Positions 47,571 to 59,879 of a stretch of DNA of 64,000 nt are shown piece after piece; the stretch's first letter is position 1; each line of letters begins with the position of its first letter. The stretch spans positions 74,918,931 through 74,982,930 of the forward strand of contig OX419755.1 in NCBI GenBank assembly GCA_948567375.1. Direction: 5' to 3'. Below the pieces are notes generated by a model. That model was not told the DNA's origin. It searched no databases and was given only the letters and a program-made list of their open reading frames with translations. The translations under genes were made by a program, and so were the position numbers. Source of the stretch: Lunularia cruciata. Its lineage: Eukaryota; Streptophyta; Marchantiopsida; Lunulariales; Lunulariaceae.

Positions 47571-47595
47571 CTTCATGGGGTCTTTCTAGGCGGTA

Positions 47596-50500
47596 GCCCT
47601 TTTCACATATTCATACCCCTAAGTCAATTTCATGACCCGCAACTAACTTTACTGGACCTTTCTGTTTTCGAGCCATAAATTTTACGGCTATTCATTGAAA
47701 AAAAATTTACAGATGCCAATGCACTGCCCGTAGAAATCCATCGTTTTGGAAACTGAAACCCCCCATCGTAACAATTCATCTGCTTGATTGAGGTCCTGAA
47801 GACTTTGAATTCAATGACATAAGAAGGTAAAAATGAGCGTGACTATTATCCCTCGCTGTTCAAATCCTCGTACTGGGGACTTGAATAATGAGAGTGGACT
47901 CTGGAAATTTCCGATCTTTGAGTTTCTGTGAAGATTGTGAGAAGCCGGCCTGGATTTCCAGACCATAGCAGCCCGCCTTAACCATGAATTGCACTATTCA
48001 ATGTGTGGTGTTGTCTTCCTATTAAAATGACCATTTCAAGAACAGCCTCATGAGTTTGTAAAAATGAAGCCCCCGTAGATTGATTCGACTGACTGTCCAA
48101 GTCACAGATTACTGATAGATCTTTTGTGAAGTTCGGGAACCGTTTTGAGTCGAAGTGCCAAATATGGGATACCGGTAAGTCCATCACTGGACAAAACTTT
48201 AAGTAAATTGGGAAAAGGCGACGCACAGTAAATTCCTCTTAGCGGATGGTCTTCTCTTGAAGCGCCTACGGAGCCAAAGAAATTCGAGTGCACTATCCTT
48301 TTCGGAAGAATGCAGACAAGCAGAAAAATCAGCCCTGTAAGTCCGAAGTCAGAATTCGTCGCTGCCTTCCTCACTTGCTCGTGTTTGCAGTGTCCTGCTA
48401 AGTGCTCGCCCTCTGAAAATGTTCGCGCAATGGTTGTGAAAAAGAGGATGCAGCGTTCTGCAGTAGCCCAATCCGGGTCTACTGCAGAACAACCGCCACA
48501 GCATATTCGACATACTTGACGTTCAATTGACGGATGAAATGATTTCTGAGCTCCAGTAAGATGGGAATTTCTCAATAAGGAAAGGCATGAAGTTTTATGC
48601 CTCATGAGTCATGTAATCTGGGACGACAACAACGGATGAACCGCCACTTGAATACTCTTTGATCGTTAGCTTTTATCTGATGACAACGATCAAGAACTAG
48701 CGAAGTTTAGTTATGTAAAGTGAAGAGAAAATGGGTTTCCTTTGACTCACTCGACTCTTTACACGCCACTCCAATTCATAGAGTTAGTGTCAGATAGTGT
48801 AGACCAACGATGGCTCGGAAGTTGCTGTCCTCTGCTTCTGTTCCGACCTCCCACGGTTACGATGGTGCAGAAAGAGCTCATGAATGAAACACTCGGCCGC
48901 TAGTCCGCCGACGACATCCTGCAGTGCCAGACAGACGGATGATTAGGGTTGCCGGACTCGAAACGTGTGCGAAGTAGACTCCCCTGGTTGATTTACGTCA
49001 GTGATGCAATGATGATACTAGAGCTACTCAAATCAATGAAGCTCAATTCAACGCAATTCCCATCATTAGATAATTCTTTTGTCCACTCCCAACCGATTGA
49101 TGTAGGGTTTTCCATACATTCATTATCAATGCGATGTGAAAGTTGAAAAGGCAGGTGAAAAAATTGCCCAACAGCGCTCGAATAGCGATATCAAAGTAAT
49201 GCAATCATCATTCAGAGACGTCAAAAGCTCCCAGGTATGCCTGGGGCATATGGACCTGCTTTTTAGAGATGGAGAAATTCCTCGAAAATCTTGAAGGCAA
49301 TGCATTTTGAAACGTCAACTGGGTCTGAGGATAATGGCAAAGTTTTGTTCTGCACCTGGATTAAACAGCTAGATAGAGAGATTACAGATTGTCTAAATGC
49401 TTCATTAGTGACAAACGAAGGCTATGTTTCCCACTGACTGTCACCTGAAGGGGATACGATTGAGAGAACTATACTAGTTTCACAACAGTAGCAAACTCAG
49501 CGCAGTTTTTTATTTAGGGAGTTGTACAGGATTGAAGTGAATCTGGGCTTTGTGATTCTAGGCGGTGAAAGTCAGTTTGTTTCACTGGAGTAAGACGTAA
49601 CATGATTTTGAACTCCGTACATCCTCACCAATTCGTCGCAAGCTACAGTTCTCCGTCGAGAGGGAAGGGTTCCCCACTGGGTAGATTCATACACTTAAGA
49701 GGACTACAACTGCTGTACTGTAGACTCTTATCAACTTCGCATATTTTCAAGCTGTGGAACAAAACAAACCATTGAGGTTATACCACAGGCTTTCCTGCAA
49801 ATAGAGTATGACTTCAGTTCAATGTTCTCTGTCCAGTAGTTCTCAAGGTCAGAAACTAGGACAAGAAATTGAAGTCAACATAGATGATTACCATCACAAA
49901 ATGTTGATGTAACAAGAATGGACATAAAAGGTGAATCTTATCAGAAACGCCAATAAATTCCTTACAGGGAATTCGATCATCTTCACCTGATTTCGAGAGG
50001 CGGCGAGTTTTCGAGACCTTTGCCAGTTAACGGGGGTTAGAGAGAAAAGGACTCAACTCTTCATGTGCAATGAAGAAGACAAATGAGGAGTCGCATACAT
50101 GAAAGAGAAAATACAGAATAGAAGTCTCAATTTTAGGAAAATATCCCCGAGTTTTAGTCAATGAAGCGAGGGTAAGGTAAAGAAAAGAGGTAATCCTTTC
50201 ACACGTTATTCCATGGACAACCGGCTGCTCAATGTCCAGGATAATGTACTCTATGGAACACTTTTGACTTGTTTGAGCGGCAGTCAATAGAGTGAACAGA
50301 GTCTATTCGAAAGTATCTTGGATTCTCACTCCATGCAGTGTGAACAGTTTGAAGTCACAGTACTGGAAACCGTATTTTGAATGAATAGCCAATGGACGGA
50401 AGGTAGCGGAAGGCGTGAGTGCTGTACACTTTTGGCGTGAATTCCAGAAGGAGCTTCGTTCGTTAGGCCCAGGTCCAGGTTTGACCGCATTGAGTCGAAT

Positions 50501-52638
50501 CTCCTCGTGCTCACAGAGGACGAGATGAGATCTTTTACCCTTCCCCGACACTAGGCGCTCCTCACGATTACACCAATCGTATTAATTGATGATGCCTACT
50601 CTGAAACAACAATGACCGTTGTGTTGACAAAGACGTAAATGCAAAGGCTCAACTACAGTAGTAATGTTCGGGAAAGTTCACACCTGAAGCATTCGATTCC
50701 CAATTTACCGAATACCTCGAGTGCTCAAATAGTTTTACTCTTCAACTATATTAGTGTTCGTGCTTCTTGCAGAATGAAGGCAAATCGAAAGGCTCACATG
50801 AAGCTTGAACATGAACCATGCATACACATGCATGCCCAAACGCTTATGCTATGCTTGCCTCAGACGATTCACAAGAGGGTAGACATCCGATTCTCAGTTC
50901 TCTAGTTTACTTCTTGTTCGCCCGTGTCTACATGTGACGCTTTGACGTAAGCTTTCCTTAACTCGAACTAATGAATGAACGAACGTGCCTACATATTGTA
51001 AAAGGTTGGAGCAGGAGCAGAGTAGTTGAGATTGAGCGAGCTTGGGCCGATCGGTCATCAACCGGTCGGTAATCTATCAATGCCTCCATGGAAAGCATGA
51101 ACAGGCTACGGAAAGGAATTCGGTTGCGATACCGTTTGGCCGTGGAAAGTTTTCAGACGTGCATCTACAGTAATAATTTCGACCTCTTTCATCCATCGAA
51201 GTCAATCAGTCGATCGATCGTTAGAAGGAATTTCGAAATTTCTCCCTCGTAATAATACTGTAAGTCCATGGAAGTGGCAAATCTACGCGCTCCGTGACTC
51301 CCATTCTAGTCGATCTCTGGAAGCGAAGTAAAGAAAGAATGGCAGCCTGTCCGGGGAACGCGGCGGCGAGAGATGCAGGACGCGCAAACAATAATTCAGC
51401 GTCCGTCTGCCACTTCCGTCCTCGTAGGGATTTCTCCATCCATCTATCCACAACTGTACTGTTCCCTTTCATTACCCAGCTGCTACCGTATAGTACTGTA
51501 CTTGGAGGAGCAGGTATGTACTGCAAAATGAAAGAAGAGGTCCGTTGACAGTCATTTGCTCAACCCGAGTAAGAAGGCGAAAAGAGTTTCCCGTCTGTAA
51601 ACATTTTCGTTAAGCGAATCTTTCATCACCTGGGGCAAGGACTAACCACCGGCCGGAGTCTGGATACGTAGCATTTTTTACTTGACTGCGAAGTTCCAGT
51701 CAGTCCGGCGGAAATTTCATGCGTCCGTTAGAGGTTCAGACGGACATCTATTTTAGTGAAGGCGTTGACACGTGGAAGTGTCCTCCTGTCAGCCGAAGGA
51801 AGAGTCGTCCAGTAGTGAGCGTACAGTACAGAGCTCTCAACGTCTAGACGGACGAGGAGGAGGAGGAAAGGGAGCTTCTTGTTGTGTAGTTTAGTGTAGA
51901 GTCACTGCTGCTCTGGAGAGCTGTTGTCGTCGTTCTCACTGCACACTAGGCTGCAGCAGAGCAGCAGGAGAGGAGGAGCTATAGTTGAGTTTGATTGTTG
52001 GGTCGTCGGGCCGTCCGCTTACATGCTCCTCCGAAGAAGTCGTAGGTGGTAGGGGAAGATATAGAAAGTGAAATTTCGTAGGGAAGCAGAAGTCGTAGTC
52101 GATGGGTGAGAGACAGGGAGTGGGGAGGAGGAATAGAGAGAGAGAGAAAGAGATACAAAGGCTTTGCTGATGCTGCCTGCAGGCGGAAAGGAATAGCAGA
52201 GGACAGACAACTACTGCAGTACTGACCTGGTCTCAGGGGAGAATAAGGAGTTGGATGGGAGGAAGGGGCAGGCGGCGCCTTGAGGAAAGAGAAGTGGAGG
52301 TCGAGTAGTGCAGTGACTGCAGTGAACCAGCCCAGCCCCGTGTGTGCACTTCCAGGTTCCCGTTAGATCAATTGTCCAATCCTGGCATGAGGAGGTCTGA
52401 CTGGAGGAACTCCATCGGTTTTCTTTCTCACGTGCCTCACTTGTTCGAATAAATTTAGTGTACTGTCCACTTTCTTCGACTATCCCACGGTAGTCTTGCT
52501 ACCGTAGCCGACCTGGGGCCGCCTGTCGCTTGCAAAATCGATTTCTTTTCTGATAGTCGCGATCATTTGAACATTTGTCTTCGGTGGTGGTCTTTCTCCA
52601 AGACGGCTGTTGCGCTGGTGTACATTTTACATTCATTT
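47596..52638. other. Intergenic stretch and far upstream region of the SMI1-like gene
   Basis: The composition returns to ordinary single-copy type. Frames such as 48102-48605 (-) and 50303-50551 (-) have no motif, no splice-linked partner and no recognised family. From about 51.8 kb the sequence becomes GA/GC-rich with short purine repeats (for example GAGA near 52134-52150), as in a promoter or long 5' leader. Confidence 0.5.
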
Positions 52639-52719
52639 ATGGGTATGAAAGTAATCGCGCAGATGCATATCAGCGCGCTCTCCCGCGGACTTGGTGATTG
52701 GTTTTGGAGTGCATTATAG
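52639..52719 (+). promoter_or_regulatory. Candidate upstream ORF (26 codons) in the leader of the SMI1-like gene
   Basis: ATG at 52639 opens 26 codons (MGMKVIAQMHISALSRGLGD at the start) and stops at 52717. It lies 518 bases before the main ATG. It would matter only if the leader is unspliced here, which the sequence alone does not show. Confidence 0.35.
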
Positions 52720-53236
52720 TGGCTCAGTTGACCACTGGTTGGGGCAGGGAGTCAAATGTCGAGCTTCTTCACGTTTCCGTGAACTATTGTATCGGCAATT
52801 GCTGAAATGGGAGGCTTGCACAGAGCGTTGGCACCTCCTTTATCAGCTTGCTAAAGGTAGCGAGTTCGTCGGAACCCTTTCACTGCAATCGCTCTTGAGT
52901 TTGGAGCCGGAACTGAAGCAGATAATGGTCTCTCACCTCCTGTGTCCTCTAGATTCAGATCTTACAGCGCCAAAGGATTGCAACAAAGTGTGGATTAGGG
53001 TCGTCCAATTGAATTCGGTGTCTGGAAGGAAGTTGATACCTCAAACAAGCTTTCTACGGAAGGATCGGTGGTAGAAGCCATTTTTGCGGTGGTTGGGGTG
53101 TTGTGCTGTTAATTGGTGACATTTTCAACTAGAGTCGTGAAGGACGAGTAAGAAAAGGTGTGAGGCCATCTGATGAGCATGACGTGAGAAGAGGTTGGCT
53201 GATTCAAGAGAAGCGATTAAAAGGGAATTAGAAATA

Positions 53237-54901
53237 ATGGTGGACGTCGAACATCGAGTATCCTCACATGCGCAATACGCAGGCCTGAAGCGCCTTTCAG
53301 CGCGGGCGCATGCTGGGAATGCTCCCCCTAGCAATGGGGGTCGCCGGGTGTTCTTTTCGTTTGCTTCGTACGCTCGCACTGTCATCGATCATTTAAGGAA
53401 TTGTCGTGTTCCAATCGAGAAAGGTCTCACAGATGAGGAATTTGCTAGAGTTGAGGCTGCCTACTGTTTTGCCTTCCCTCCTGATTTAAAGGCGATTCTT
53501 GCCGAGGGCCTGCCAATAGGCGATGGGTTTCCAAATTGGCGTCATGGCATCTCCCAGAAGCTTCAGATGAGGTTTGATCTGCCCATTGCGGGACTCCTCT
53601 ACGACGTTGCTAGAGGAAACGTGTGGTGGAAACAATGGGGTTCCCGGCCAGTAGATACTGAACAAGCTATACGACTTGCCCTGATTTCCCTGAGAAAAGC
53701 TCCCACATTGGTGCCAGTCTACAGCCATTGCTACATCCCCGCTTCTCCTAACATCGCTGGGAACCCGGTGTTTTTCCTGTACAGGAAGGATGTGTTCATA
53801 TCTGGAATCGACATTGCTGATTTCTTTCAGCGTGAGCTTTTTGTACCCCATGGCTACGAGGCTCCGAGGAATTTGCCAGACCTCAAGGAGTGGGTGGATG
53901 ACGGACCTAGCAGAGTATCGAGGATGGGTAGTGGACGAGATTTGTTCAAGGACCGAGGCAGGCTAGTTTCCGGGAAAGAAAATTTTCTAGTTTCGAGCAG
54001 AGTATGCGAAGATGAGGCACACGAGCTGCATTACGACAGTGGTCACGCTTGTCGTGGGTCAGATACCTTAGGGGACAATAGTAGCGAGGATCCAGAAAAA
54101 AAGTGGGATGTGTCGGAGAAGGATTTTGAATCGTGGGGACGTAGTCTGGATTCCCTCGTTGCCAAGCATTCGGATGTGCTGTTTAAGAGCTTGGACAATT
54201 TTGGCAGACGATCAAGCACGAAAGGCTTTGATTACCATCATAGGCATAGTAACTATTCTAGATCAACGACGGCCAAAAATCCAGCGCAGGATTGTGTGTC
54301 TAGATTCAGCTTTTTTGAGGAGTCGCCCATTTCAACAAAAACTGTCACTCATTTCTCGATGAATGCACCGACCTGGGCAGCCAAAGCAGCTCGTCGCATT
54401 GAATTTTGGAGCGAACTTACGGAGAAGCGGAACTCGTCAAATGTTCTGGCATCGGAGAACCTCTTCTCAGCACACAAAGTGGATGTGGATTTGCAAAACT
54501 TCTCGCCGTGTTGCGGGGAGGATGAAGCTTTGACAGCATACAGAGATACATTTCTGCCTAAGTGGCTTGTAAACTACTTGGAAGATATAACTTATCGTCT
54601 CCGCAAAGCGGGGTGGAATGAAGACGATATCGACGAGATGATGAAGCCGCATCCTCCTGCCAAGAAGTTAGTCCATGAAACCTGTCTAGATAAGCAGACG
54701 GTGCTGGATGCGTTGGCAAGACAGGCCGGAATTCTACAAGCTTCTCTGAGAGCAGCCGGGTGGAGTATGCGAGATGTTGCAGAGGTGCTGAGAGCGGACT
54801 TCAGAATAGGAGGAGATCAACACAAACGGTCAACTTCAAGCTTGTCTCCAGAACTTGCAACACGGATCAGCACATTTGCAGAGTATGTTGTAAATGTGTA
54901 A
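53237..54901 (+). CDS. Plant-specific SMI1/KNR4-like protein, intronless
   Basis: The frame encodes 554 residues from ATG 53237 (MVDVEHRV...), chosen because plant homologues also begin MVDV. The N-terminal 40-210 residues are conserved: AGLKRLSARA, SYARTVIDHLRN, GLTDEEFARVEAAYCFAFPP, DLKAILAEGLPIGDGFPNWR, VYSHCYIPASPNIAGNPVFF and DIADFFQRE. The AE-(F/Y)-FAFPPDL pattern with a following GLP(I/V)G is that of a SMI1/KNR4 (SUKH-like) fold. Residues about 215-370 are variable, Ser/Asp-rich and probably disordered. The end is conserved again: ARRIEFWSEL, LPKWLVNYLEDITYRLRKAG, and LRAAGWSMRDVAEVLRADFR. Similar Arabidopsis proteins (At3g50340, At5g67020, as I recall them) have no proven function. 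In fungi SMI1/KNR4 coordinates wall synthesis and signalling, which should not be transferred without data. Confidence 0.9.
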   Translation: MVDVEHRVSSHAQYAGLKRLSARAHAGNAPPSNGGRRVFFSFASYARTVIDHLRNCRVPIEKGLTDEEFARVEAAYCFAFPPDLKAILAEGLPIGDGFPNWRHGISQKLQMRFDLPIAGLLYDVARGNVWWKQWGSRPVDTEQAIRLALISLRKAPTLVPVYSHCYIPASPNIAGNPVFFLYRKDVFISGIDIADFFQRELFVPHGYEAPRNLPDLKEWVDDGPSRVSRMGSGRDLFKDRGRLVSGKENFLVSSRVCEDEAHELHYDSGHACRGSDTLGDNSSEDPEKKWDVSEKDFESWGRSLDSLVAKHSDVLFKSLDNFGRRSSTKGFDYHHRHSNYSRSTTAKNPAQDCVSRFSFFEESPISTKTVTHFSMNAPTWAAKAARRIEFWSELTEKRNSSNVLASENLFSAHKVDVDLQNFSPCCGEDEALTAYRDTFLPKWLVNYLEDITYRLRKAGWNEDDIDEMMKPHPPAKKLVHETCLDKQTVLDALARQAGILQASLRAAGWSMRDVAEVLRADFRIGGDQHKRSTSSLSPELATRISTFAEYVVNV

Positions 54902-57112
54902 GAGATGGCTAGCATTGCCACTACAATTAGGATCGATACTTTGAGCATTAGATATATTTCAAAGGGATTGTGAAGCACTTGCAACAATCTGGGCAAGCAC
55001 CTTCCCACTGTCTATATTGTTACATTGTCAAATTGCGTCAAGCAATAGTCAAACCGGGCAGGCTTTTCCAGTTTAAGAGCTATTTTTTTAAGAGCAGCAA
55101 GGGAAGCTTGGAGAGGAGGACAAAAGCCTTCTCCGTTTATCCCCCTTACGCAAACAACTTTGTCTACAAGTCTTTGTTCCAGCAGTGCTGGAGTATGTAA
55201 AGGTACAGGACCTTGAGTCTTTTCTCATTTCCATGAGTCTTCCATATCAAACCTGCTCCTAGGATGAATGAAGTCGTTGTGCCCTAGTCTGAACCACAAC
55301 TTGTTAATCAGAGGTGGAGGTTTCGGTTTCATGCTCCCTACCTGTTAGTTTCGAGCAACTCCTGGTACCTACTGCACTGAAAGAAGATTTACTCTTCCTA
55401 TACTACAAGGTCTACTCTGAGGGCATATTCTCCCCTTGTCCATCAGCCTACGTGCAGTTCTGCATACTCTGAAAGTTAAATGGCTCGAAAGGAATGCTTC
55501 AGTTACTGTGCTCATTTCACTGGCTCCTTCAAGTATCAGCCGGAGGGAAAAGCTACTTATCTTTGTAGCTGATTTTCCCGGGGATCTGTTTCAGATGTGT
55601 ATCTTCATGTATCTGTAGCCGCTATAACACATCGTCCTGCACTAGTAGGTCTGAATTCTCGAAATCCCCGGGAGCTAACGAACCGGTAGCAATTAGTAAG
55701 GAATGAGTACGTTCTGACCTACGCTCAACCATACCGCTAGGGCATTGCATGGTATGACATGCATTTCAGCTATGTTCGCTCGCATCCGTGGGCGAGCGTG
55801 TATCGTACTGACAGGGAATCTCTTTCTTTACCGAAGTGTATTCTTTGTCAACCAGAAAGAAAAGTACGCCAAGTTCGATCATGCGAAGCTTTAGCTGGCA
55901 TCTTGGGGGAAGTGGTGATATCTGTCGTCTCCATTTCTTTTGGGTTACGTTCACGGATTCTCTTCACGAGAACAGGACACTCTTCAAACATATTGAGGAA
56001 GTCAATTAGTTACCATCTTTTCGGAAGAGGGAACGATGTGCAAAATCTGGAGCTGACCATCGTTAGTCGGTCGTCAGAGGTGTTGAGAGAGATGGCCATC
56101 TTTACGCCATTGGATATTTACGAAAGGAGAAGCGTATTGACGAAATGCGAATGGCAATACTCAGGAGCATGAGACTCCCGGAATGCGTGGGATAGTTGTG
56201 ATTGTGCTTTCGACGCGTAAACACTAGGTCGTTTCCAGACTCCAGACTAAGTCTTCCACTCTTGGAATCCGGACCAAAAGCCTCGATACAGCGAGCCAAC
56301 AAATACTTGAGGACTCCCAAGAACTGGAACTGAGTGCTTTATGTTGAGTCATTTACGTTGTGGCATATGCTTTCCTTTGTCTTTCGACCTTTAAATTGTA
56401 TCTATCCGCTTCAAAAGGTGAAACGGAATGATGCATCGTGACTGGTCGATACTAGAGTTTGCATTCTCACATTTCTCACGAACCGACTGTACCACTTCGA
56501 ACTGACAACGCCCTTGCCCGTGAAGACCCGGCCAGGCTCTTCACAAGATAGAACCAAAAGGTCTTGTTACCACACTGCTTTCTCCAAGATAGAGTAGCAG
56601 AGTAGAAACGTCAACAAAGTCCTGAAAATCTCGTAACACAGGAAGTTTATTTTGCACTTCCCCAATTTCTACGCAGAAAATAACTGAGTTGAAGCTGCCA
56701 TAAGGCCGTTGGATGTTCAATAATCGGCTATCACGTATTAGAGAACTGACAGAATAGTCCACGAAAGCCCCTTCCATTGACATCTAGTAGGGGCCACTAG
56801 GGGCCTCTGAAGTCCCTATCGCGTGGTACCTTGGCAATCTAGTAACAGATGGTCCATCGTCAAAGTTAGATAACGGAGAGAATACTCATCAGAGGAGAGT
56901 CTTAAGGAGTAGGTGAAGAAAAGCTCCGGAGAGGTACTCGAAGGTAAATTAGTTTATGCAGAAGTTCCTTCAAAACATGTCTTGTTCCAGCCACCAACAT
57001 GATTGGCTGTATTCTATATTCTTCGTTCTCTACTTTTGAACTGCTTGGGACCATAATATATCCACTGTCTGCTATACTGATATACTTTATCTTATTTCCA
57101 ACGAAGGGCTTG

Positions 57113-57215
57113 GGTAAAATGGGGCTTAGCCCCATTTTACCTTTTTTGTCTCTCCCTTGTACGGCTCGATGGGGGTCTTCCCATCCTTCGTTTTTTCTAC
57201 GCGGTCGCCTCCTTC
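57113..57215 (+). repeat. RT-retroelement 3' tail fragment with perfect 13-bp hairpin
   Basis: GGTAAAATGGGGC (57113-57125), loop TTA, GCCCCATTTTACC (57129-57141). It is followed by TTTTTTGTCTCTCCCTTGTA, GATGGGGGTCTTCCCATCC and CTACGCGGTCGCCT. The part after GGGGCTTAG tracks the 3' end of the retroelement at 47533-47595 and repeats at 21318-21370. Confidence 0.65.
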
Positions 57216-58580
57216 TATGAAGGTATAGAAAGAGATTGACAGCAACTTTTTGTGCGGCCACTTATGGAAGGAGGAGGGCTGATATTTACCCTGTATTGTA
57301 CCCGACAATAGATGACAAAGGCCATGGATGACTGTGATCAAGTCGGCTGCTGCTGCAGGGAAGACTCAGAGAGAGCTAGTGACAGACGAGAGATTGTGGT
57401 ACTGGCTTCATCCTTTGGGCCTTCCAGCTTTGATTGTACACATGGAATGGATCGGCGAACCAATTAGATCCAAGCCCAGTGGACGAAAATTTGGTAGGTG
57501 CTGTCTTTGGTTCTTACACATCCGCACTCGTATAGATCCATTATTGTGACTTCGTATCTCTGGTCTGTACATCTAACAACGGCTACTGTAACGTTCTCTT
57601 AGTCAAAGCGGACAACCGGAAAGGTGAAAATTTAGAGATCTTCAAGTTAGATCTTCAAGTCCCAGATTTCGGATGACACTGCCGAACCAAACCACAGTAC
57701 GTAGTAACCCCGAACAAGGTCTCTTACTCCCCCTCGTCATATCTGACTAGTCCTGACAAGTGGATATGTTGTTCACCTCAACTGAAAAACCTTGTTACAT
57801 AAAGGAGGAAAGGTGAATCAAAGTGAAAACCTCCACAGTTGGCGATCATGCTTTGTACAAACCTGTTGACTTCCAATGAAAGGAACAGAAGAGAACCTAG
57901 CATCCGACAGCATCTTCAAGGACAGGAGAAAGAGCAGCGAAGTTTAACAACTTCACTACTACTTCCCAGTTCCTCCATCTTCCTAGTGCAAAATTTCACG
58001 ATAATGAGTCCAGATCCACGCCATTAAGGACAACACGAAGAAAGCAAAGCAAACCAGAGCAAACCAACGCAACAACAGAAAGTGGAGTCCATTGATCTTG
58101 CCGAAAGTCTAGCCATCGTTCGCAACCTTAACCGAGCCGACATGACATCAAACGCAAAGAACTGAGCGCTCGATCGCGTCGTCCCCCTCCGCCTTAGCGC
58201 CCAAAAGTAATCACCAGCTACCACCTCCTCCGCGCCTCGAGCCGTGAAATCCTTCGGCAACCTACAGCATTGCCATTGTGGGACCTGTATTCACTCGATA
58301 TCTGGTTTATTGTCAACCCTGAGAGAGCGGGTCCCGTGGGGTCGGGACCCACTCCATACTCCTGGGGGTCGGTACCCCATATTGACAAGCGCAGCACCCA
58401 ATATTCTCCCCCTTTCTCTCCCAACATCTACCGAGTTACGAGCTACGATTGTAAGTGGCACCTGAATATTAGGGGTTTTCAGAAATCGATTTGACGGATA
58501 TCGGCGAGATAAACAACAAACTTCATAAGTAATTTTAGTGAACATTGGTGGGATAAAATGCTAATAATTGAACCCCAGAA

Positions 58581-58660
58581 ATGGTGTAACGAATATTCAG
58601 TGCAAGTTGCATTGATTTTACGATGTAACTGATATTTAGTGTAAGTTGCGTTAATTTATA
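58581..58660 (+). repeat. 40-bp tandem pair
   Basis: Two imperfect 40-base units lie end to end, with a weaker third trace just after. Confidence 0.6.
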
Positions 58661-58922
58661 AAAACCACGTAAAATGTTATGGATATTTAGGTGTGCCGGA
58701 TCAAAATAAATGTTAGTCATAAGAGGTAGCGTAGCTTACTGATCTGGTGTCCACATTTTTAGGGGATTCATGAAAAATTTTGGCAGATGTCATCCGTTCC
58801 AAAACATGCCTCCCTCCCCAAACTATTTGAACAAGAATTCACCATCAATGTGTTAATGTTGTATGAATGCTCTTGTCGCATGTTAAGAAACTAAGCAGTG
58901 TGTTTAGTAGTTTTGAATTGGT

Positions 58923-59321
58923 GTGGTGGTTCTTTTCAATGGATTAGTGAGGCAAGAGAGAGAAAGAGTTATAGAAAATTATTCCCGCCGCCTGGAAGCA
59001 AACAACAAATTGATTGAGTGTCAAAGAATTTTACTCCAAAAGGGAAACAAAAATTATGCAATAGGAGATCAAGTACCTGATTGCATTGCATGCTCACATT
59101 TGGATTTAGAACCAAGAGCTTTAGACTCAAATTTGGATTTGCAACCAATACAATCATTAGTGAAGTTTGGAGAATTGTTGAGGATGGTGTCTTCCATGCA
59201 GAGCAAAACAAAAGAGGATTCGCAAAACAAAAGAGGACAAACTGTTCCGCACGGCAACCCACCATTATGGCCAAATTTTAGATTATTTGGAGGACCCGGA
59301 TCATTTCAAACATATTCATAG
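58923..59321 (+). other. Unrecognised open frame, 132 codons
   Basis: The frame opens with GTG and reads RQERERVIENYSRRLEANNK and LIECQRILLQKGNKN before a less ordered second half. The charged, heptad-like start would suit a coiled coil and resembles the register of the minus-strand coiled-coil relic at 59.9-60.5 kb. There is no ATG near the start. It may be an exon or a transposon fragment. No family was recognised. Confidence 0.35.
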
Positions 59322-59879
59322 TGGGAATTGCAAAAGGCACATTCAAAAATCCATTGCTTTTAGTTTCATGGCCATGCTTTTAGTTTTATTTGCTACGAGC
59401 CTTGATTATGTGTGAAGGCACCAGCCATGCCTAATGATCAAACTCTCCCACACATTGTAACTAGTGCTACATGAAGCCATAATGATGCAAAACAAGTAAC
59501 ATCCACACCAATAATATTCTTCCATAGGAATCCTAGGAAGAGAATATATGGAATATACTCTACTAAAAGACAAAGCCTCTCTCTAAACTTAAAAGACAAA
59601 GCCTCTCTCTAAACTTAGTTTGAGTCTCTCGAGTCACCAAACTACAAGGTAAGGAATCGGAGGAAAAAATTTGGGTCTCTAGAGTCACAACACTACGGAA
59701 TAACACATGGGTGGCATCTGTTTGGGTTTGCGTCTCCTCAAGTGAGGGCTAAATGTGGGGCTCGCAAGAAATCATATGGAGTCTTGGTCCAAGATACGCC
59801 ACATGAGCCCTCATTTGAGCTAGACTAATCTCTCTCTCTCCTCTACCTAAACATGTGCACTCTTGCACCTCTCCATAGC
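59322..59879. other. Spacer, no recognised gene
   Basis: AT-rich sequence with a short tandem pair near 59568-59615 (AAAGACAAAGCCTCTCTCTAA repeated). Nothing coding was seen. Confidence 0.5.

Larger units (their letters stand above)
44262..47595 (+). mobile_element. Reverse-transcriptase retroelement (non-LTR-like), decayed copy 1
   Basis: One plus-strand polyprotein is readable through several frameshifts: an N-terminal segment (44385-44582, YSRDTNRVVGVVSF), a pre-RT segment near 45130-45400 with SSRGLSRMVCKHL and GGIRLIAIGE, the RT core, and a C-terminal segment to about 47330. The core has VDVKTAFNSISQ (first catalytic Asp at 45512-45514), FRELREASGSL, HQGDPLG (about 45695-45715), AHFRALL, and SLVDYTHIVG where the catalytic ADD is expected. 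RT is followed by VVVDRPVLETYV and APARELSKYMG. The 3' end is an 80-bp direct repeat (47411-47570). No LTRs or poly(A) were seen. The family resembles RT proteins annotated in many plant and algal genomes that carry an ADDTHILG motif. Start and exact end are approximate. Confidence 0.8.
54902..58922. other. Intergenic stretch, no recognised gene
   Basis: Many short frames occur without domains. A retroelement-tail fragment with a hairpin lies at 57113-57215. A pair of 40-bp units lies at 58581-58620 and 58621-58660, sharing GTAA...GATATTTAGTG-type sequence and TAAGTTGCGTTAATTT. No conserved coding pattern was found on either strand. Confidence 0.45.

Noticed and set aside
47860-47900. GTTCAAATCC string resembling a tRNA T-loop
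   Set aside because: The flanks do not form a T-stem or acceptor stem, and no D- or anticodon arm is in range.
48102-48605. 167-codon minus-strand frame with several Cys
   Set aside because: The CRICCGGCSAV stretch looks like a zinc motif at first, but spacing fits no known finger and no second half follows.
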